Shown piece after piece: positions 43,985-54,117 of a stretch of DNA of 64,000 nt (positions within the stretch are counted from its first letter, which is position 1; every line of letters begins with the position of its first letter). Below the pieces are notes generated by a model that saw only the letters and a program-made list of their open reading frames with translations, made no database searches and was not told the origin of the DNA. Source of the DNA: JAAXGI01 sp965206975 (GTDB taxonomy: Bacteria; Gemmatimonadota; Gemmatimonadetes; Longimicrobiales; Gaopeijiaceae). Position numbers and translations under genes: made by a program. Location: positions 3,534,001 to 3,598,000 of the forward strand of contig OZ242253.1 in the NCBI GenBank assembly GCA_965206975.1, read 5' to 3'.

Positions 43985-44493
43985 CTACCGGCGGCGGCCC
44001 CTTCGGAATTCCGCGGGCCAACCCCTAAACCGGAACGATTGGTCGCGTCCAAATCCCCTCCGTTCCAGCCGGTCGCCGGGGCGGGCCCCGGCCATCTGCG
44101 GACTCAACCTCCTCAGCCCCCGCATCTGCTCCACGGTAAGGATCGTACGGAGCTCAACCATCGTCGCCCGGGCGTCGGACCGGATTGACTCCACGGCCTC
44201 TCTCACCATCGGCAGCTCGGCCCTCCACGTCTGGAACCGCTCCCTTGCCGCTCCCGCACGCTCCTCCGAGATCGATTGGAGCGCCTCAAGGCTCTCCGCC
44301 TGACTTGGAAGGGGGTCAGATCGATCTGGTCGGCGTTCTCGAGGACCGACCCGGCAACGTCAGAGCCCCACACCGACGACTGCAGTTGCCCTAGGCGTAG
44401 ACCGGGCTAGGCCTCCAAAGTGCCGGGCACCAACTGCGCGCAGAGTCCAAGAGTGACTGCGGAGACGATACCGTTTTGCTTCAAGAATGACAT
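43985..44493 (-). pseudogene. Decayed LTxxQ/CpxP-like periplasmic protein
   Basis: A good GGAGGT site and ATG at 44493 begin a signal peptide (M-S-F-L-K-Q-N-G-I-V then L-V-P-G-T-L-E-A). The frame meets a TAG at about 44408, continues as L-E-N-A-D-Q-I-D-L-T-P-F, then changes frame to S-Q-A-E-S-L-E-A-L-Q-S-I-S-E-E-R. The same frame runs on to M-V-E-L-R-T-I-L-T-V-E-Q-M-R-G-L. Two L-T-x-x-Q-like motifs separated by a long helix are typical of the CpxP/Spy-like (LTXXQ) family. One nonsense and one frameshift mutation inactivate it. Confidence 0.65.
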
Positions 44494-44971
44494 CGAGACC
44501 TCCAGGGAGCGGAAGCGAAACCGGGAACCGGAGAGAGAGGACCAGATTTCGGCCACTTCCCGTCTCCGTGTATTGGAGTCTTGATCGGTCTCAACGTTAA
44601 GGGGCAACGCGTGCGGCGCGGCCGTGTGCAGTGACGAAACCGCAGACACCCCGGCTTTGCTTGGCAGGTGCTCCAGAGACCGGGCAGGGTATTGACGAGT
44701 ACGGTGCCGCTCGACGACGCCGGTCCCGGCCCGGCACTGCTCGACGACGGGCTCAAGAAACGCCCTGGGGAAGCGGCGCTGGCGTCGCCGTGTACCACGG
44801 ACTCGCCTCGGGATCGCGCCGAGAACGCTCTCCGGCAGGCCCGGTCAGCGGGTCAATTCATACGCGTGACCCAAGCCGACCGCCAACCCGAGGCACCGGG
44901 GCCCGTGCGACGGCTCGAGTACCGCACCCGAGCCGTCGGGCATGCGCGAGCCGGGCCAGGGGTGAGGCGAA
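44494..44971. other. No gene identified
   Basis: A 478-bp spacer; open frames have no ribosome-binding site or recognisable domain. Confidence 0.4.
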
Positions 44972-45847
44972 CTACCGGAGCGTTCGGTCCAGGTACGCCA
45001 TGAGGCGCTGCCATGCGTCCAGGGCCGGCTCGCTTCGAAGCTCCGGCTCCTGGTCAACGTGGAGCCAGAATCCGTGGTTTACGTCATCATAGATATGGAG
45101 ATCGTTGTCGATTCCGGCTTCACGGAGTGCGGCCTCGAATGCCTCCACCGACTCGGGCGAGGGGCCCTGATCCAGGCGAGCGAAGGTGCCGTACACTTCG
45201 TGATCCAGCACGGCGAGACGCACGGGGTCGTCCACGAGCGCCCCGTAGAAGATCGCCGTCGCATCGTGGTCGTCGCCGTCAAGTCCGTACGAGAGCGCGA
45301 TTCCGCCGCCGAAGCACCACCCCATTGCCCCCACGCGGCCCGTCACGTCCGGTCTTCCCTTCAGGTACGCGACCGCAGCATTCATGTTCGCAAGCATCTT
45401 CTCCGGATTCGCCCGGACCTCCCCGGTCAGCGCACGGTTTTCGTCCGGGTTGGAACCCGTCCTAGCGTCGAAGAGGTCGACGGCGAGCGTCACGTAACCC
45501 TCGGCCGCCAAGTCGTCTGCAACCTGGCGGACGCGGTCCACGAGTCCGTTCCACTCGTGTACGATTACGAGCGCGGGAAACGGACCCTCGCCCTCGGGCA
45601 CCGAGAGATATCCGGTCGAGACGTCGTCACCGGGGACGTAGTTGAGATCCATCCCTCTCGAGGGACCGGCGTCCCCGCGAATGGAGAGTGGGAGTTGATC
45701 CTCCATCGACGAAGCGTTCGAGGCCATCTCCCCCATGTCGCCCTGCTCGGGAGCACCACCCCCGCTCTCCCCGCAGGAAGAGAGTGCAAGGCCGAGAATG
45801 AGCGCCGCTCCGATAGGATAGTTCAGCAGACTGTTTAGGGCTGTCAT
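44972..45847 (-). CDS. Dienelactone-hydrolase-like lipoprotein
   Basis: A 291-residue alpha/beta hydrolase. A lipoprotein signal (L-A-L-S-S-C, Cys25) is followed by a linker and a DLH domain with V-I-V-H-E-W-N-G, the Cys nucleophile in G-W-C-F-G-G (Cys178) and catalytic His in V-N-H-G-F-W. DLH enzymes open lactone or ester bonds. The ATG at 45847 has a GGAGG site 7 bp upstream, better than the ATG at 45862. Surface anchoring suggests action on external substrates. Confidence 0.85.
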   Translation of the reverse strand: MTALNSLLNYPIGAALILGLALSSCGESGGGAPEQGDMGEMASNASSMEDQLPLSIRGDAGPSRGMDLNYVPGDDVSTGYLSVPEGEGPFPALVIVHEWNGLVDRVRQVADDLAAEGYVTLAVDLFDARTGSNPDENRALTGEVRANPEKMLANMNAAVAYLKGRPDVTGRVGAMGWCFGGGIALSYGLDGDDHDATAIFYGALVDDPVRLAVLDHEVYGTFARLDQGPSPESVEAFEAALREAGIDNDLHIYDDVNHGFWLHVDQEPELRSEPALDAWQRLMAYLDRTLR

Positions 45848-45969
45848 GGGCTGCGCCTCCATGCGAGTCGGTAAGGATCATTGATTGGGAGCAACGTGGG
45901 GCCGCCTTCGGCCGAATTCAATGCTGGCTTCCGGTCCCGCGGCGCGAAGGAGCCCGGCAGGCCCGTCGG

Positions 45970-47523
45970 TCACCGGCGGCTCTCGGCCGCCTCCCGCTCC
46001 TCCAGCCCCTGCTCGAAGAGCCGGCGGATGGTGTCGCTGGCCCGAAATTCGGCGAGGATTGAGGAGCGGGGGCTCCGGAACATCTCGTCGATATAGTATT
46101 CGAGCACGGCCGCCATTACCCAGCCCTCCTCTGAGTCCGTGGCCTCGAACCGGCGTTGGAAATCCGTCAGGACCGGTTCGAATGAGCGCTCATCCCACTC
46201 GTCAGCGGGCAGATCGAGCACGAGGAACTCGCTCAGCACCGCTGCAAACTCCGTATCCGCAGGCCGATGCCAGAAGGCGACGTCCGGGCCGAATTCTTCG
46301 ACTGGAACGGGGAGATACAGATTCGCTCCCCTAGGAACCCGGCGAACCAAGGCCGGATTGAAGCGCCGGACCTCGTCCACCGACAGGCCCGTCCTCGCCG
46401 CGACCTCCTCAAGCGGGATCGCCCGTGTGGCCCGCATCGCGTAGATCGGCTCCTGCTCTATCTCGGACATGAACGCGCGGACCGTCTCGGTATTCGCGAA
46501 CACCATCTCCGCGTACCGATACGACCGGGGGCCGTACGTCCGAACCAGATCCCGGTACCTGCGAGTGGAGAGCTCCCTCAGATCGAGGGCGAAGCGCGAG
46601 CCAAGGAGGTACTGCTCCCGGGTGTCCTCGCCGCCGAGCCACTGCCCGTTGATCACGCGCCGCCCGATGTTCGTACCCCCCGCGTGATGTTCGGAGAGTG
46701 CCGGGATAAAGGAGCCGTACCGGTTCGCGAGGACGACGAGGTACGCGGCACAGAACGGGGCTTGCGTCGCCTGATTGTACCCCTCGATGACGTAGTGAGC
46801 GAGCTGCTTCAAGCGATTCCAGTTCCTCTCGAGCCACTGACAGAGGCCCAGGGCCCGCGCCTCTGACCGAATCCGGCCATCGAAGCCCGACTCCACTGCG
46901 GCCTGTGCGAGCCCGATCTCGGACGGGACCCCGAAGCGCTCGTAGATCGCCCCCCATTCCCGGAGGAAGCTTCCGTAGCGCTCGGCCTTCGGGCGCAGGA
47001 ATTCGCCCCGCGTCTCGTTGTGTACGACTGCGCCCACTACGGGCTCGAGAAGGAGCTCCATCCGATTGCGACGCTCATTCAGCCGACCCTCGATTCTCGC
47101 ACCCGCCAAGGCACTCTCGAGGGAAGGCTCGATCCACCGTCCGCTCCGGGGCCAGGTACCTCGAGTCGGAAAGACTCCGAGGAGCCGACCGTCTTCCGCG
47201 CTTCCGAAGGCCACCGAGCCATCGGGGATCGCGTAAATGTGCTGCCAGAAGGAGTAGCCGGGACGGTGTATCTGCATCGCCTCGAAGTCCCGGTCGAGGA
47301 TCCTCTGCATCCGGTAGTAGATGCGCTGCTCGTCGGTCAGGGCGACCGCGAACTCTAGAGGTGGAGCCTCGGTGATCGAACGCCCGGCGGGCTCCGCGGG
47401 CGCCAAGGCCTGCAGTGGCGATGCCGAGATGGCAATCGGAGCGAAGGCCTTGGCGCGGTTCGGGACGAGGAGTCCAAGTCCAACCGCGATCAGAAGTGCC
47501 AGAGCTCTGATTTCTCTCCTCAC
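45970..47523 (-). CDS. Lytic transglycosylase with LysM-like domain (MltD-like)
   Basis: A 517-residue exported peptidoglycan enzyme. A signal peptide is followed by an SLT domain with catalytic Glu in A-A-V-E-S-G-F-D and the Q-W motif in L-G-L-C-Q-W. A Y-A-M-R-A-T, then L-S-V-D-E-V-R-R-F-N-P segment is the LysM-like peptidoglycan-binding motif. The C-terminal ~100 residues have no recognised domain. It cleaves glycan strands with anhydro-sugar formation during wall remodelling. Confidence 0.8.
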   Translation of the reverse strand: MRREIRALALLIAVGLGLLVPNRAKAFAPIAISASPLQALAPAEPAGRSITEAPPLEFAVALTDEQRIYYRMQRILDRDFEAMQIHRPGYSFWQHIYAIPDGSVAFGSAEDGRLLGVFPTRGTWPRSGRWIEPSLESALAGARIEGRLNERRNRMELLLEPVVGAVVHNETRGEFLRPKAERYGSFLREWGAIYERFGVPSEIGLAQAAVESGFDGRIRSEARALGLCQWLERNWNRLKQLAHYVIEGYNQATQAPFCAAYLVVLANRYGSFIPALSEHHAGGTNIGRRVINGQWLGGEDTREQYLLGSRFALDLRELSTRRYRDLVRTYGPRSYRYAEMVFANTETVRAFMSEIEQEPIYAMRATRAIPLEEVAARTGLSVDEVRRFNPALVRRVPRGANLYLPVPVEEFGPDVAFWHRPADTEFAAVLSEFLVLDLPADEWDERSFEPVLTDFQRRFEATDSEEGWVMAAVLEYYIDEMFRSPRSSILAEFRASDTIRRLFEQGLEEREAAESRR

Positions 47524-47768
47524 CGAGGCGGGGGCGTATGTCTAGGTGTACTCCAAATCGCCTACAGTCAAAGATCCCGGCCTGCGACAGACGCGCTATA
47601 GTGCGGACGATTTCACCGTTCACGCAATAACCGGCGGCCCGGGCTTGGCCTTTCGGGCGCGCCAACCCCAACGGACAAGTGGGCCCTTCCGCATCTCATC
47701 GATGCCGAGGGACCCACTCGAACCCTACTCCGCTCGCACGTAGTCCGCAGCGGAGGACTACAGCCCTC

Positions 47769-49817
47769 CTACGGTAGACTCAGCGTGACGAGTCGGGCGG
47801 GATTTTGCACCTGGACACTCACGTACTGCTTACCCTCATGCATGTACGCCATCATCCCGTACTGACCGGGACCGGGGATGGGCACCTCGCCGATCTTCTC
47901 CCCGGTGAGCTTGTTGTACCCGTGGATCGCAGGCCCGTCTGCTCCGTCGTGCTCGGCGATGAGCAGGTCCCCGGCCACGAGCTGGATCGAGTTCCCGCCG
48001 CCGCCGAAGTTGGAGGTATCCACCCCTTGGAGCGCCGGATGATTGCGGACGTTGTCCTCAGCCTGCCCCGCCGGCACCCACCAGAGCCTCTCCCCCGTAT
48101 TCATGTCATAGGCGGAGATGCGCCGATAAGGCGGTTTGAAGATCGGGAGCCCGTCGACTCTCGGAAGACCGCCGCCTGGACCCGCAACCCACTCGGAGAT
48201 CGTGGTGCCCGTCGTGGCCGGGTCGTCGGGAATGTCCGCCTCCGCTCCGGGCATGACCATCCCGCCCCCGCAACGCGGCCCCGAGGGGACGTACATGATC
48301 CCGGTCGTCGGATCGAGCGCGCCCGGGCTCGGGATATTCAGCCCACCGTCGCAGCGGACGTTCCCCGCCCAATCGGAGTCGTTGCCCACGTGCATCCAGG
48401 GCATGTACGAGCCCCCGATGCGATACTGGCTCACGATCTCCATCGCCTCCGCCCTGAGCTCGGGCGTCCAGTCGATGATCCGGTCCTCGTCCAAGCCCTG
48501 CGGCTCCATCGGCTCCGGCCGGGTCGGTATGGGCTGTGTCGGTGACGACCAGTTCCCCGGGATTTCGGTCTGCGGGACGGGCCGTTCCTCGATCGGCCAG
48601 ACCGGCTCTCCCGTCTCCCGGTTGAAGGTGAAGATGAGACCCTGCTTCGTCGTCTGAATGACCGCCGGGACCTCCTCGCCGTCCACGTTCAGATTCGCAA
48701 CGATCGGTACGTTCGGGAGGTCGTAGTTCCAGTCGTCATGGTGCACGGTCTGGAAGTGCCACACCCGCTCGCCCGTGTGAACGTCCAGGGCGATCGTGCT
48801 CGTCCCAAAGAGGTTGGCCCCGGGCCGGAAGCCCCCGAAGTAGTCGATCGTCGGAGGATTCGTGGGGAGGTACACGATGCCCCGTTCGTAGTCGGCGGAG
48901 ATCGGAGCCCACGAAGAGATGTCGCCGGTCCACTGCCAGGCGTCGTTCTCCCACGTCTCGTGGCCGAACTCGCCTGGCCTCGGAATCACGTGGAACTTCC
49001 AGAGGTGCTCACCCGTCCGGGCATCGAACCCCAGGATGTCTCCAGGGATGTTCTCGACCCGCGTCTGGTTGTAGCCCTGCTCCGCAGAGTTGCCGACCAC
49101 GACGACCCCGTCCACGACGATCGGCGGAGAGGAGGTGGTGATGTAGCCGAGCTCGCGGGGCACACCGTGGTTCGGATCGTACGGCTGGTCCCAGTCTTCC
49201 CAAGGCCCCCACCCGTCGAGGAGGGGAGGAAGCATGTCGACCACACCCGCTGCCGGGAAGCCGTCGACTGGCACGGGCGAGCCGAAACCCTCGAGGGGCC
49301 GTCCCGTTGCCGCATCGATCGCGTGCAGGAAGAATCCCGGCGAGCTGAAGTAGATCACGAGCCGCCCGTCCAACTCCGCGAAGGCGACGCCCTTCCCGTA
49401 ATTCTGGCGCATCGAGCGCTCGAAGCGCTCGGTGTTCGGCTCCCGATACGTCCAGAGTGTCTCGCCCGTCGCGGGATCAAGCGCCACGACCGCCCGGCGG
49501 TGACCCGCCACCGTATAGAGCGTCCCGTCGATGTACTGCGGAGTCGCCTTGAACTGGAGCTCCTCTACCGGTCCGTAGTTGTCCGCCCGCCAGATCCAGC
49601 TCACCTCGACGTCGTTGAAGTTTGAGGCATTGATCTGGTTGGCTGAGGAGTAGCGGGTGCCCCAGGCATCCGCACTCTGGAAGCGCCACTGCCCATCCGG
49701 ATTCTGGCGCTCCTGAGCGCTTTGGGCCCAAGCCACGGTCGGCGCCGCGACAGCCGCCAAGAGGAGCGCGGCGATCCAACGCGGCGGCTTGGAGATGCCA
49801 CGAAGAGATGCAGACAT
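47769..49817 (-). CDS. PQQ-dependent dehydrogenase
   Basis: A 682-residue exported quinoprotein. After the signal peptide comes an eight-bladed propeller: repeated A-x-D-x-x-T-G-E-x-x-W blades (for example V-A-L-D-P-A-T-G-E-T-L-W, A-L-D-V-H-T-G-E-R-V-W, Y-D-M-N-T-G-E-R-L-W). The W-x-F-x-x-V-H-H-D-x-W-D-Y-D block resembles the PQQ and catalytic site of glucose/alcohol dehydrogenases. No C-x2-C-H haem site is present, so electrons go to a separate acceptor. The ATG at 49817 has a GAGGGAA site; the long upstream frame is non-coding. Confidence 0.9.
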   Translation of the reverse strand: MSASLRGISKPPRWIAALLLAAVAAPTVAWAQSAQERQNPDGQWRFQSADAWGTRYSSANQINASNFNDVEVSWIWRADNYGPVEELQFKATPQYIDGTLYTVAGHRRAVVALDPATGETLWTYREPNTERFERSMRQNYGKGVAFAELDGRLVIYFSSPGFFLHAIDAATGRPLEGFGSPVPVDGFPAAGVVDMLPPLLDGWGPWEDWDQPYDPNHGVPRELGYITTSSPPIVVDGVVVVGNSAEQGYNQTRVENIPGDILGFDARTGEHLWKFHVIPRPGEFGHETWENDAWQWTGDISSWAPISADYERGIVYLPTNPPTIDYFGGFRPGANLFGTSTIALDVHTGERVWHFQTVHHDDWNYDLPNVPIVANLNVDGEEVPAVIQTTKQGLIFTFNRETGEPVWPIEERPVPQTEIPGNWSSPTQPIPTRPEPMEPQGLDEDRIIDWTPELRAEAMEIVSQYRIGGSYMPWMHVGNDSDWAGNVRCDGGLNIPSPGALDPTTGIMYVPSGPRCGGGMVMPGAEADIPDDPATTGTTISEWVAGPGGGLPRVDGLPIFKPPYRRISAYDMNTGERLWWVPAGQAEDNVRNHPALQGVDTSNFGGGGNSIQLVAGDLLIAEHDGADGPAIHGYNKLTGEKIGEVPIPGPGQYGMMAYMHEGKQYVSVQVQNPARLVTLSLP

Positions 49818-50135
49818 GGTTCCCTCGCAAGAAAGAGCGGTAAACGGCCAGTGGTAGCGCACCCGGACCCCTCGCTGAGATCCCGCGAGGATCCGGGTGA
49901 GACCACGCCCACGGTGTGTGGTCATCATAGTATGGTCTCTTCGGACGTTCGGCCAGAGGCGTCCGTGAGACACTCGCCGACTCCGGCCAGCTGGCCCCGA
50001 ATCCGCCGCCCCACCCGCCGGTTTCCCGTCACCGTGCAATCCACTAACGTCGGTCGCATCAAGCGGTGCTGGAGGGCGGCTCGGGCACCCTACCACAAGC
50101 GCAGCCGAGGAAGGCTCAACCCTTCGGCGGGAGGA

Positions 50136-50675
50136 ATGACCGTGACGTTGAATGAGATACTCAGGGAAGACGCGGAGGACGTTTACCGTGCGACGGAGGC
50201 GCTCATACGGCTGGTGGACGAGGACACGCTTCAGTGGAAGCCGTCTACCGGGAGCAACTGGATGACGACGGGACAACTCCTGAGGCACCTGACGAATGCG
50301 TGCGGGATGACGGTCCGTTGTTTCGTGACCGGAGACTGGGGTATGCCGGACGGGATGGACCCCTCAGAGATGCCGGCCGACGAGATGCTCCCAAGTGCCG
50401 AGAAGATGCCAAGCGTGGCGAGCGCGGAGGAGGCGCTCGGGCTACTGGCAGAGGACAAGGCGGTTGCGACGCAGATGTTCTCCGAGGTGAGCGCGGAACG
50501 TCTGGCAAACGAGCGGAGCACGGCCCCGTGGGGCGGCCCGGAGCTCTCCCTCTTCCAGCACTGTAGCGGGATGATCTGGCACCTGGCGCAGCACAAGGGC
50601 CAGCTCTTCTACTACCTCAAGCTCCAGGGGAAGCCGGTCAACACGACGCACCTCTGGATGGGCGGGGGTGCCTAG
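50136..50675 (+). CDS. DinB-like protein
   Basis: A 179-residue four-helix DinB-family protein. Metal-ligand His residues are in L-L-R-H-L-T and W-H-L-A-Q-H-K-G. Such proteins include thiol-dependent S-transferases. The ATG at 50136 is very close to its GGGAGGA site, so the GTG at 50142 may be the true start. Divergent from the PQQ dehydrogenase with about 320 bp between, where no other gene is seen. Confidence 0.75.
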   Translation: MTVTLNEILREDAEDVYRATEALIRLVDEDTLQWKPSTGSNWMTTGQLLRHLTNACGMTVRCFVTGDWGMPDGMDPSEMPADEMLPSAEKMPSVASAEEALGLLAEDKAVATQMFSEVSAERLANERSTAPWGGPELSLFQHCSGMIWHLAQHKGQLFYYLKLQGKPVNTTHLWMGGGA

Positions 50676-50804
50676 GAGCGCGAGGAACGCAGAGCGGCAG
50701 TCGGTCCGTCCGCGCTCCCCCGGGGGGGCTCTCGGGCACCTCGGCGAGGTGCGGGCCCGCCTAGTGCCGACCCTCACCTCGCGCGTCCGAGGCACCCCGG
50801 TTCG

Positions 50805-52973
50805 CTAGTTGGCCAGCGGGTCGGGGCGGAGCTGGAATTTCATCACCTTGCTCGTAGTCCCCTGGCCTCCCTCCATGTGGAAGGGGGCGCGCGTGCTCAC
50901 TGTGGTCCAGAGTCCACGACCCTTCCAGCCGCCGGAAGGGTCGTCGATCCGCCCGTCCATCCACTTCGTATAGAAGCCGAGGGGATAGGGGACACGAAGG
51001 ACCACCCACTCACCGTCGTTCCAGACGAGAAGCCCCTCGGAGGAGTTCCCGGTGTTGATCGGGACGTTCTCGCCGAGCCCTAGGGCACCCCACCAGTCCA
51101 CCCACGTGTAGTAGCTCGCCTCCGCACTCCCCGGCGTCTCGACTCCCCTGATCTGCGGGAGAGGCTCGGTGTAGAAGCTCCACCCCTCGGGGCAGTGCTG
51201 ACCCGTCGCCAGCAGCCCGTTCAGCGGCGCCGTGCATTCCCTCCGGTCGAAGCGGCCGAGATGCCCGCTCGCGAGCGCTACCCACGCGACGCCGTCCCGG
51301 TCCACGTCCATCCCCCGCGGCGAGAAGCCCTCGACCGGCTCCCCGTTGGCGTCGAGTGGGAGCTCATAGATCTGGGCGAGCGCTGTCTCCTCGGGCCGCT
51401 CTCCCGGATCGAGCCGCACGACGGCACCCGGGTATCCGAGGGACGAGGCCCAAACGGAGCCGTCGGGGGCCGGTGCGACGGCGTAGAACCCAGACACGAT
51501 CCGCTTGTCCACCGCCGGATCGACCGGATCGTCGGGGCCGACGTACTCGTCCCGCACGCCATTCCCGTTCGTGTCGAGCACGAGGGGCGTCCACCCCTGC
51601 GACGCCTCCTCGTCCCCGGTCTCGAGGAACATCCGCGTGTTCAGCCACCCAACGACCTGTCCCCCGCCGCTCGTCCAGAGGGTATTGTCGTCATCCATGG
51701 CGAACATGAGGTGGTGCGTGCTGAAGCAAGTACTGATGTGCGTGTACTCCTCCGTCCTCGGGTTGTAGACGCCGAGATGACGCCCCGCGCTCTCGACCGG
51801 GTAGGCCTGGGCAGACGGATGATCCGAACCCTCCCGGCAGAAGTCCGGATTCGGCCGGTCGCGAACCCTTGCCGTGAGCCACACCCGGCCCTCGGCATCG
51901 AGCATCGGGTTGTGGACGTTCGTCTTCCCGTCCCAGATCGGCTCATCGCCGAAGTACGGAGAAGAGGCGGCCATCGCCTGGGTGGAGGCGGGCGGGATCT
52001 CCGGGTCGCGGACGGTCAACGGCACCTCATACGCCGTGTGGCTGCGCGGGTCTAGGACAGGGACGTAGTCCGCGCTCAGCTCGAGCGCCCCGAAGACGGG
52101 ACCGTACGGATTCACGGTCGGATCGCGACGATCCGTGGAGGCGACATCGTGGAGGTATGCGGTGGGATCCGCCCAGTCCCAGATGGTGACCACCACGTTC
52201 CTCTCGATCCCCTCCGGCCTCGGGGGAGCTGGAGGCACCTCGCCCGCGGCCACGCGGTCCGTCCAGTCCGCGAACATCTCGAGCGCTCTCCGGGCTCCCA
52301 TCTGCGCGATCCCGTTCATCATCCCCTGGCCCGCCTGGCCAGAGAGGATCCGGCGCTCCCACGCATCGACGGACGACTCGAAGTGACCGATCGCCTCCGG
52401 TATCATCCTCGTACCGAGGCCCCCGAGCTGGTGGCATGCCATGCACGTCCCGGACTTCATTCGCCGAAGCCAGTCGGCCTGCGTTCGGAGCTCGGGCGAG
52501 ATCCCGTTTCCATCCGGCCCCGTCCCTGGGAACTCATCCCTCCCGGGGGCCTCGATCAGGGAGAGCCAGTAACCCGCCGGATAGTAGTGCGCCGCCGCCA
52601 CGGGGTCCGGCGCCGGAACCGCCGTGAGGTCGAGCGATGTGCCCGGGACCGCCTCAACTCTCGGGGAGTCCACGAGCCCATATCCCCGGACCCACACTTG
52701 GTAGTTGGCCTCGGGGAGATCCGGGATCAGGTAGCGACCCTCATCGTCCGTCACCACGATGCGGGCGAACGTCGTCGGAAGGTCCTCCGTCTCGGCGATG
52801 ACCCACACGCCTGCCTCGGGCCCGGCCGGTCCGATGACCGCGCCACCGATGTCGGCCCCCGCATCGGCCATGGTGGCCTCCTCCGGCGCCTGACATGCAA
52901 CCACGAGAAACGGGAGTAGAAGAAACGCGAGTCCCGCCAGCGCGGGGTGCCATTTGGTTTGAAGCCGCTTCAT
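50805..52973 (-). CDS. Haem-c lipoprotein with regulatory and propeller domains
   Basis: A 722-residue lipoprotein. The lipobox Cys27 (V-V-A-C) is followed by a carboxypeptidase-regulatory-like beta-sandwich (about 41-118), a haem-c domain with C-M-A-C-H (177-181), and a long propeller-like region (about 330-720; blades such as L-W-T-S-G-G-G and V-A-W-V-A-L-A-S-G-H) as in streptogramin-lyase-like proteins. Substrate and electron partner are unknown; the PQQ dehydrogenase two genes away is a plausible donor. The ATG at 52973 has a GGAGGCGAG site. Confidence 0.8.
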   Translation of the reverse strand: MKRLQTKWHPALAGLAFLLLPFLVVACQAPEEATMADAGADIGGAVIGPAGPEAGVWVIAETEDLPTTFARIVVTDDEGRYLIPDLPEANYQVWVRGYGLVDSPRVEAVPGTSLDLTAVPAPDPVAAAHYYPAGYWLSLIEAPGRDEFPGTGPDGNGISPELRTQADWLRRMKSGTCMACHQLGGLGTRMIPEAIGHFESSVDAWERRILSGQAGQGMMNGIAQMGARRALEMFADWTDRVAAGEVPPAPPRPEGIERNVVVTIWDWADPTAYLHDVASTDRRDPTVNPYGPVFGALELSADYVPVLDPRSHTAYEVPLTVRDPEIPPASTQAMAASSPYFGDEPIWDGKTNVHNPMLDAEGRVWLTARVRDRPNPDFCREGSDHPSAQAYPVESAGRHLGVYNPRTEEYTHISTCFSTHHLMFAMDDDNTLWTSGGGQVVGWLNTRMFLETGDEEASQGWTPLVLDTNGNGVRDEYVGPDDPVDPAVDKRIVSGFYAVAPAPDGSVWASSLGYPGAVVRLDPGERPEETALAQIYELPLDANGEPVEGFSPRGMDVDRDGVAWVALASGHLGRFDRRECTAPLNGLLATGQHCPEGWSFYTEPLPQIRGVETPGSAEASYYTWVDWWGALGLGENVPINTGNSSEGLLVWNDGEWVVLRVPYPLGFYTKWMDGRIDDPSGGWKGRGLWTTVSTRAPFHMEGGQGTTSKVMKFQLRPDPLAN

Positions 52974-53261
52974 CTCGCCTCCAGGACAGACACCAAGAGC
53001 CCGTTGGGGTGGGAGGTGCCCTGGGCTCGGACCGCTGGTCGAAACGCTAGGCCCCGAAAGAGGCGCACCTCTCGCACTGTAAAGGAAGAATGTAGGCCAG
53101 GCACTCGACCCGGGCAAAGCGGCAGGGGTCGACCTGCGGGGCCGGTGGTTCCGGCAGACGGCGCAGGTGGGCGTCTGCCGCGAGGCGCCCGTCGGAAGGC
53201 GTTCCGAACGATACTCCGACGGCGGCGGCCCGCCGAATCCCCTCCCTCCCTCGCGAGGGCC

Positions 53262-53903
53262 TCAGCCTCCGGGGCGGTAGGTGAGCGAAAGCTTGATGCG
53301 CCGGCCCTTGGGGTTGTGGCTGAAGCCGTCGTCGGACTGCTCCCAGTTCACGAGCGGCGGATCGCTGTCAAGCAGGTTGAGAACCGAGAGCCCGATATCG
53401 ACCGCGCCCACCGTATGCCGCAAGATACTCAGATCCCAGGTGACGAAACGGTCGATCTCCTCGAATTCGGTGTCGACGAATACCTCGTTCGTATATCCTG
53501 AGACGAAGTTGACGTAGCTCACAAAGCTGTAGTCATCCACATGAAATCCGGTCGAGTACCGGGCCCTCCATCGGGGGAGCGGAGGTGCGATCGGATTGTT
53601 CCAGTTGAGCTTGCCGGCAGCGTCCTGCGCCTCGAAGATCTCTGCCCCGTTGAGGTCCAGCGCCTTCACGAGGAAATCCCGGACGTACGTGCCGTCAATG
53701 CCCATGGCGACGACGCTGGCTCCGAGCGGGAGGCGCGTGCTGAGGTGGAGATCGATCCCGGACATCTGGATCCCCGGCGATTTCACGTTCTCCACCCTGA
53801 TTTGCTCGACAGCCGACACATCGCGGGTGCCGGTCCCCGGCCCATCCGGGCAGGTTACGAATTCCCTCACGGCGTCTGGATAGGCGCCCGCCGCCGCGTA
53901 CAA
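53262..53903 (-). pseudogene. TonB-dependent receptor, C-terminal fragment
   Basis: About 213 residues of the beta-barrel end of a TonB-dependent receptor, homologous to residues ~850-1067 of the complete receptor at 57273-60476 (shared N-P-I-A-P-P-L-P, W-E-Q-S-x-D-G-F-x-H, K-G-R/Q-R-I-K-L). The final strand ends T-Y-R-P-G-G. The plug domain and most of the barrel are missing. The break at about 53903 is where the IS cluster begins. It lies next to a haem lipoprotein gene, like many substrate-utilisation receptors. Confidence 0.8.
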
Positions 53904-53967
53904 CTCTGGTCACTCCCGGAACGGGCAGAACATCGATGACGTTGCGGGTCTACTCGGAGGCGGTTCG

Positions 53968-54099
53968 ATGAAGACGGGGGCGAGGGATCGGCGGGAGCGG
54001 CTGCGGGCGATGCTGGCGGACTTGAAGCTGCCCGGAGAGATCACCTCGACAACCTGCAACTGCTCCGTAGTGTCTGCGGCACCTGCAACAAATGCTTGA
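53968..54099 (+). pseudogene. Possible IstB (IS21) N-terminal scrap
   Basis: A short frame M-K-T-G-A-R-D-R-R-E-R-L-R-A-M-L-A-D-L-K-L-P-G resembles the N-terminus of IS21-family helper ATPases (IstB). It loses similarity after P-G and stops at 54099. It may record an older IS insertion in the receptor gene. Weak evidence because it is short. Confidence 0.3.
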
Positions 54100-54117
54100 C
54101 GTTGCAGAACGGAGGTC

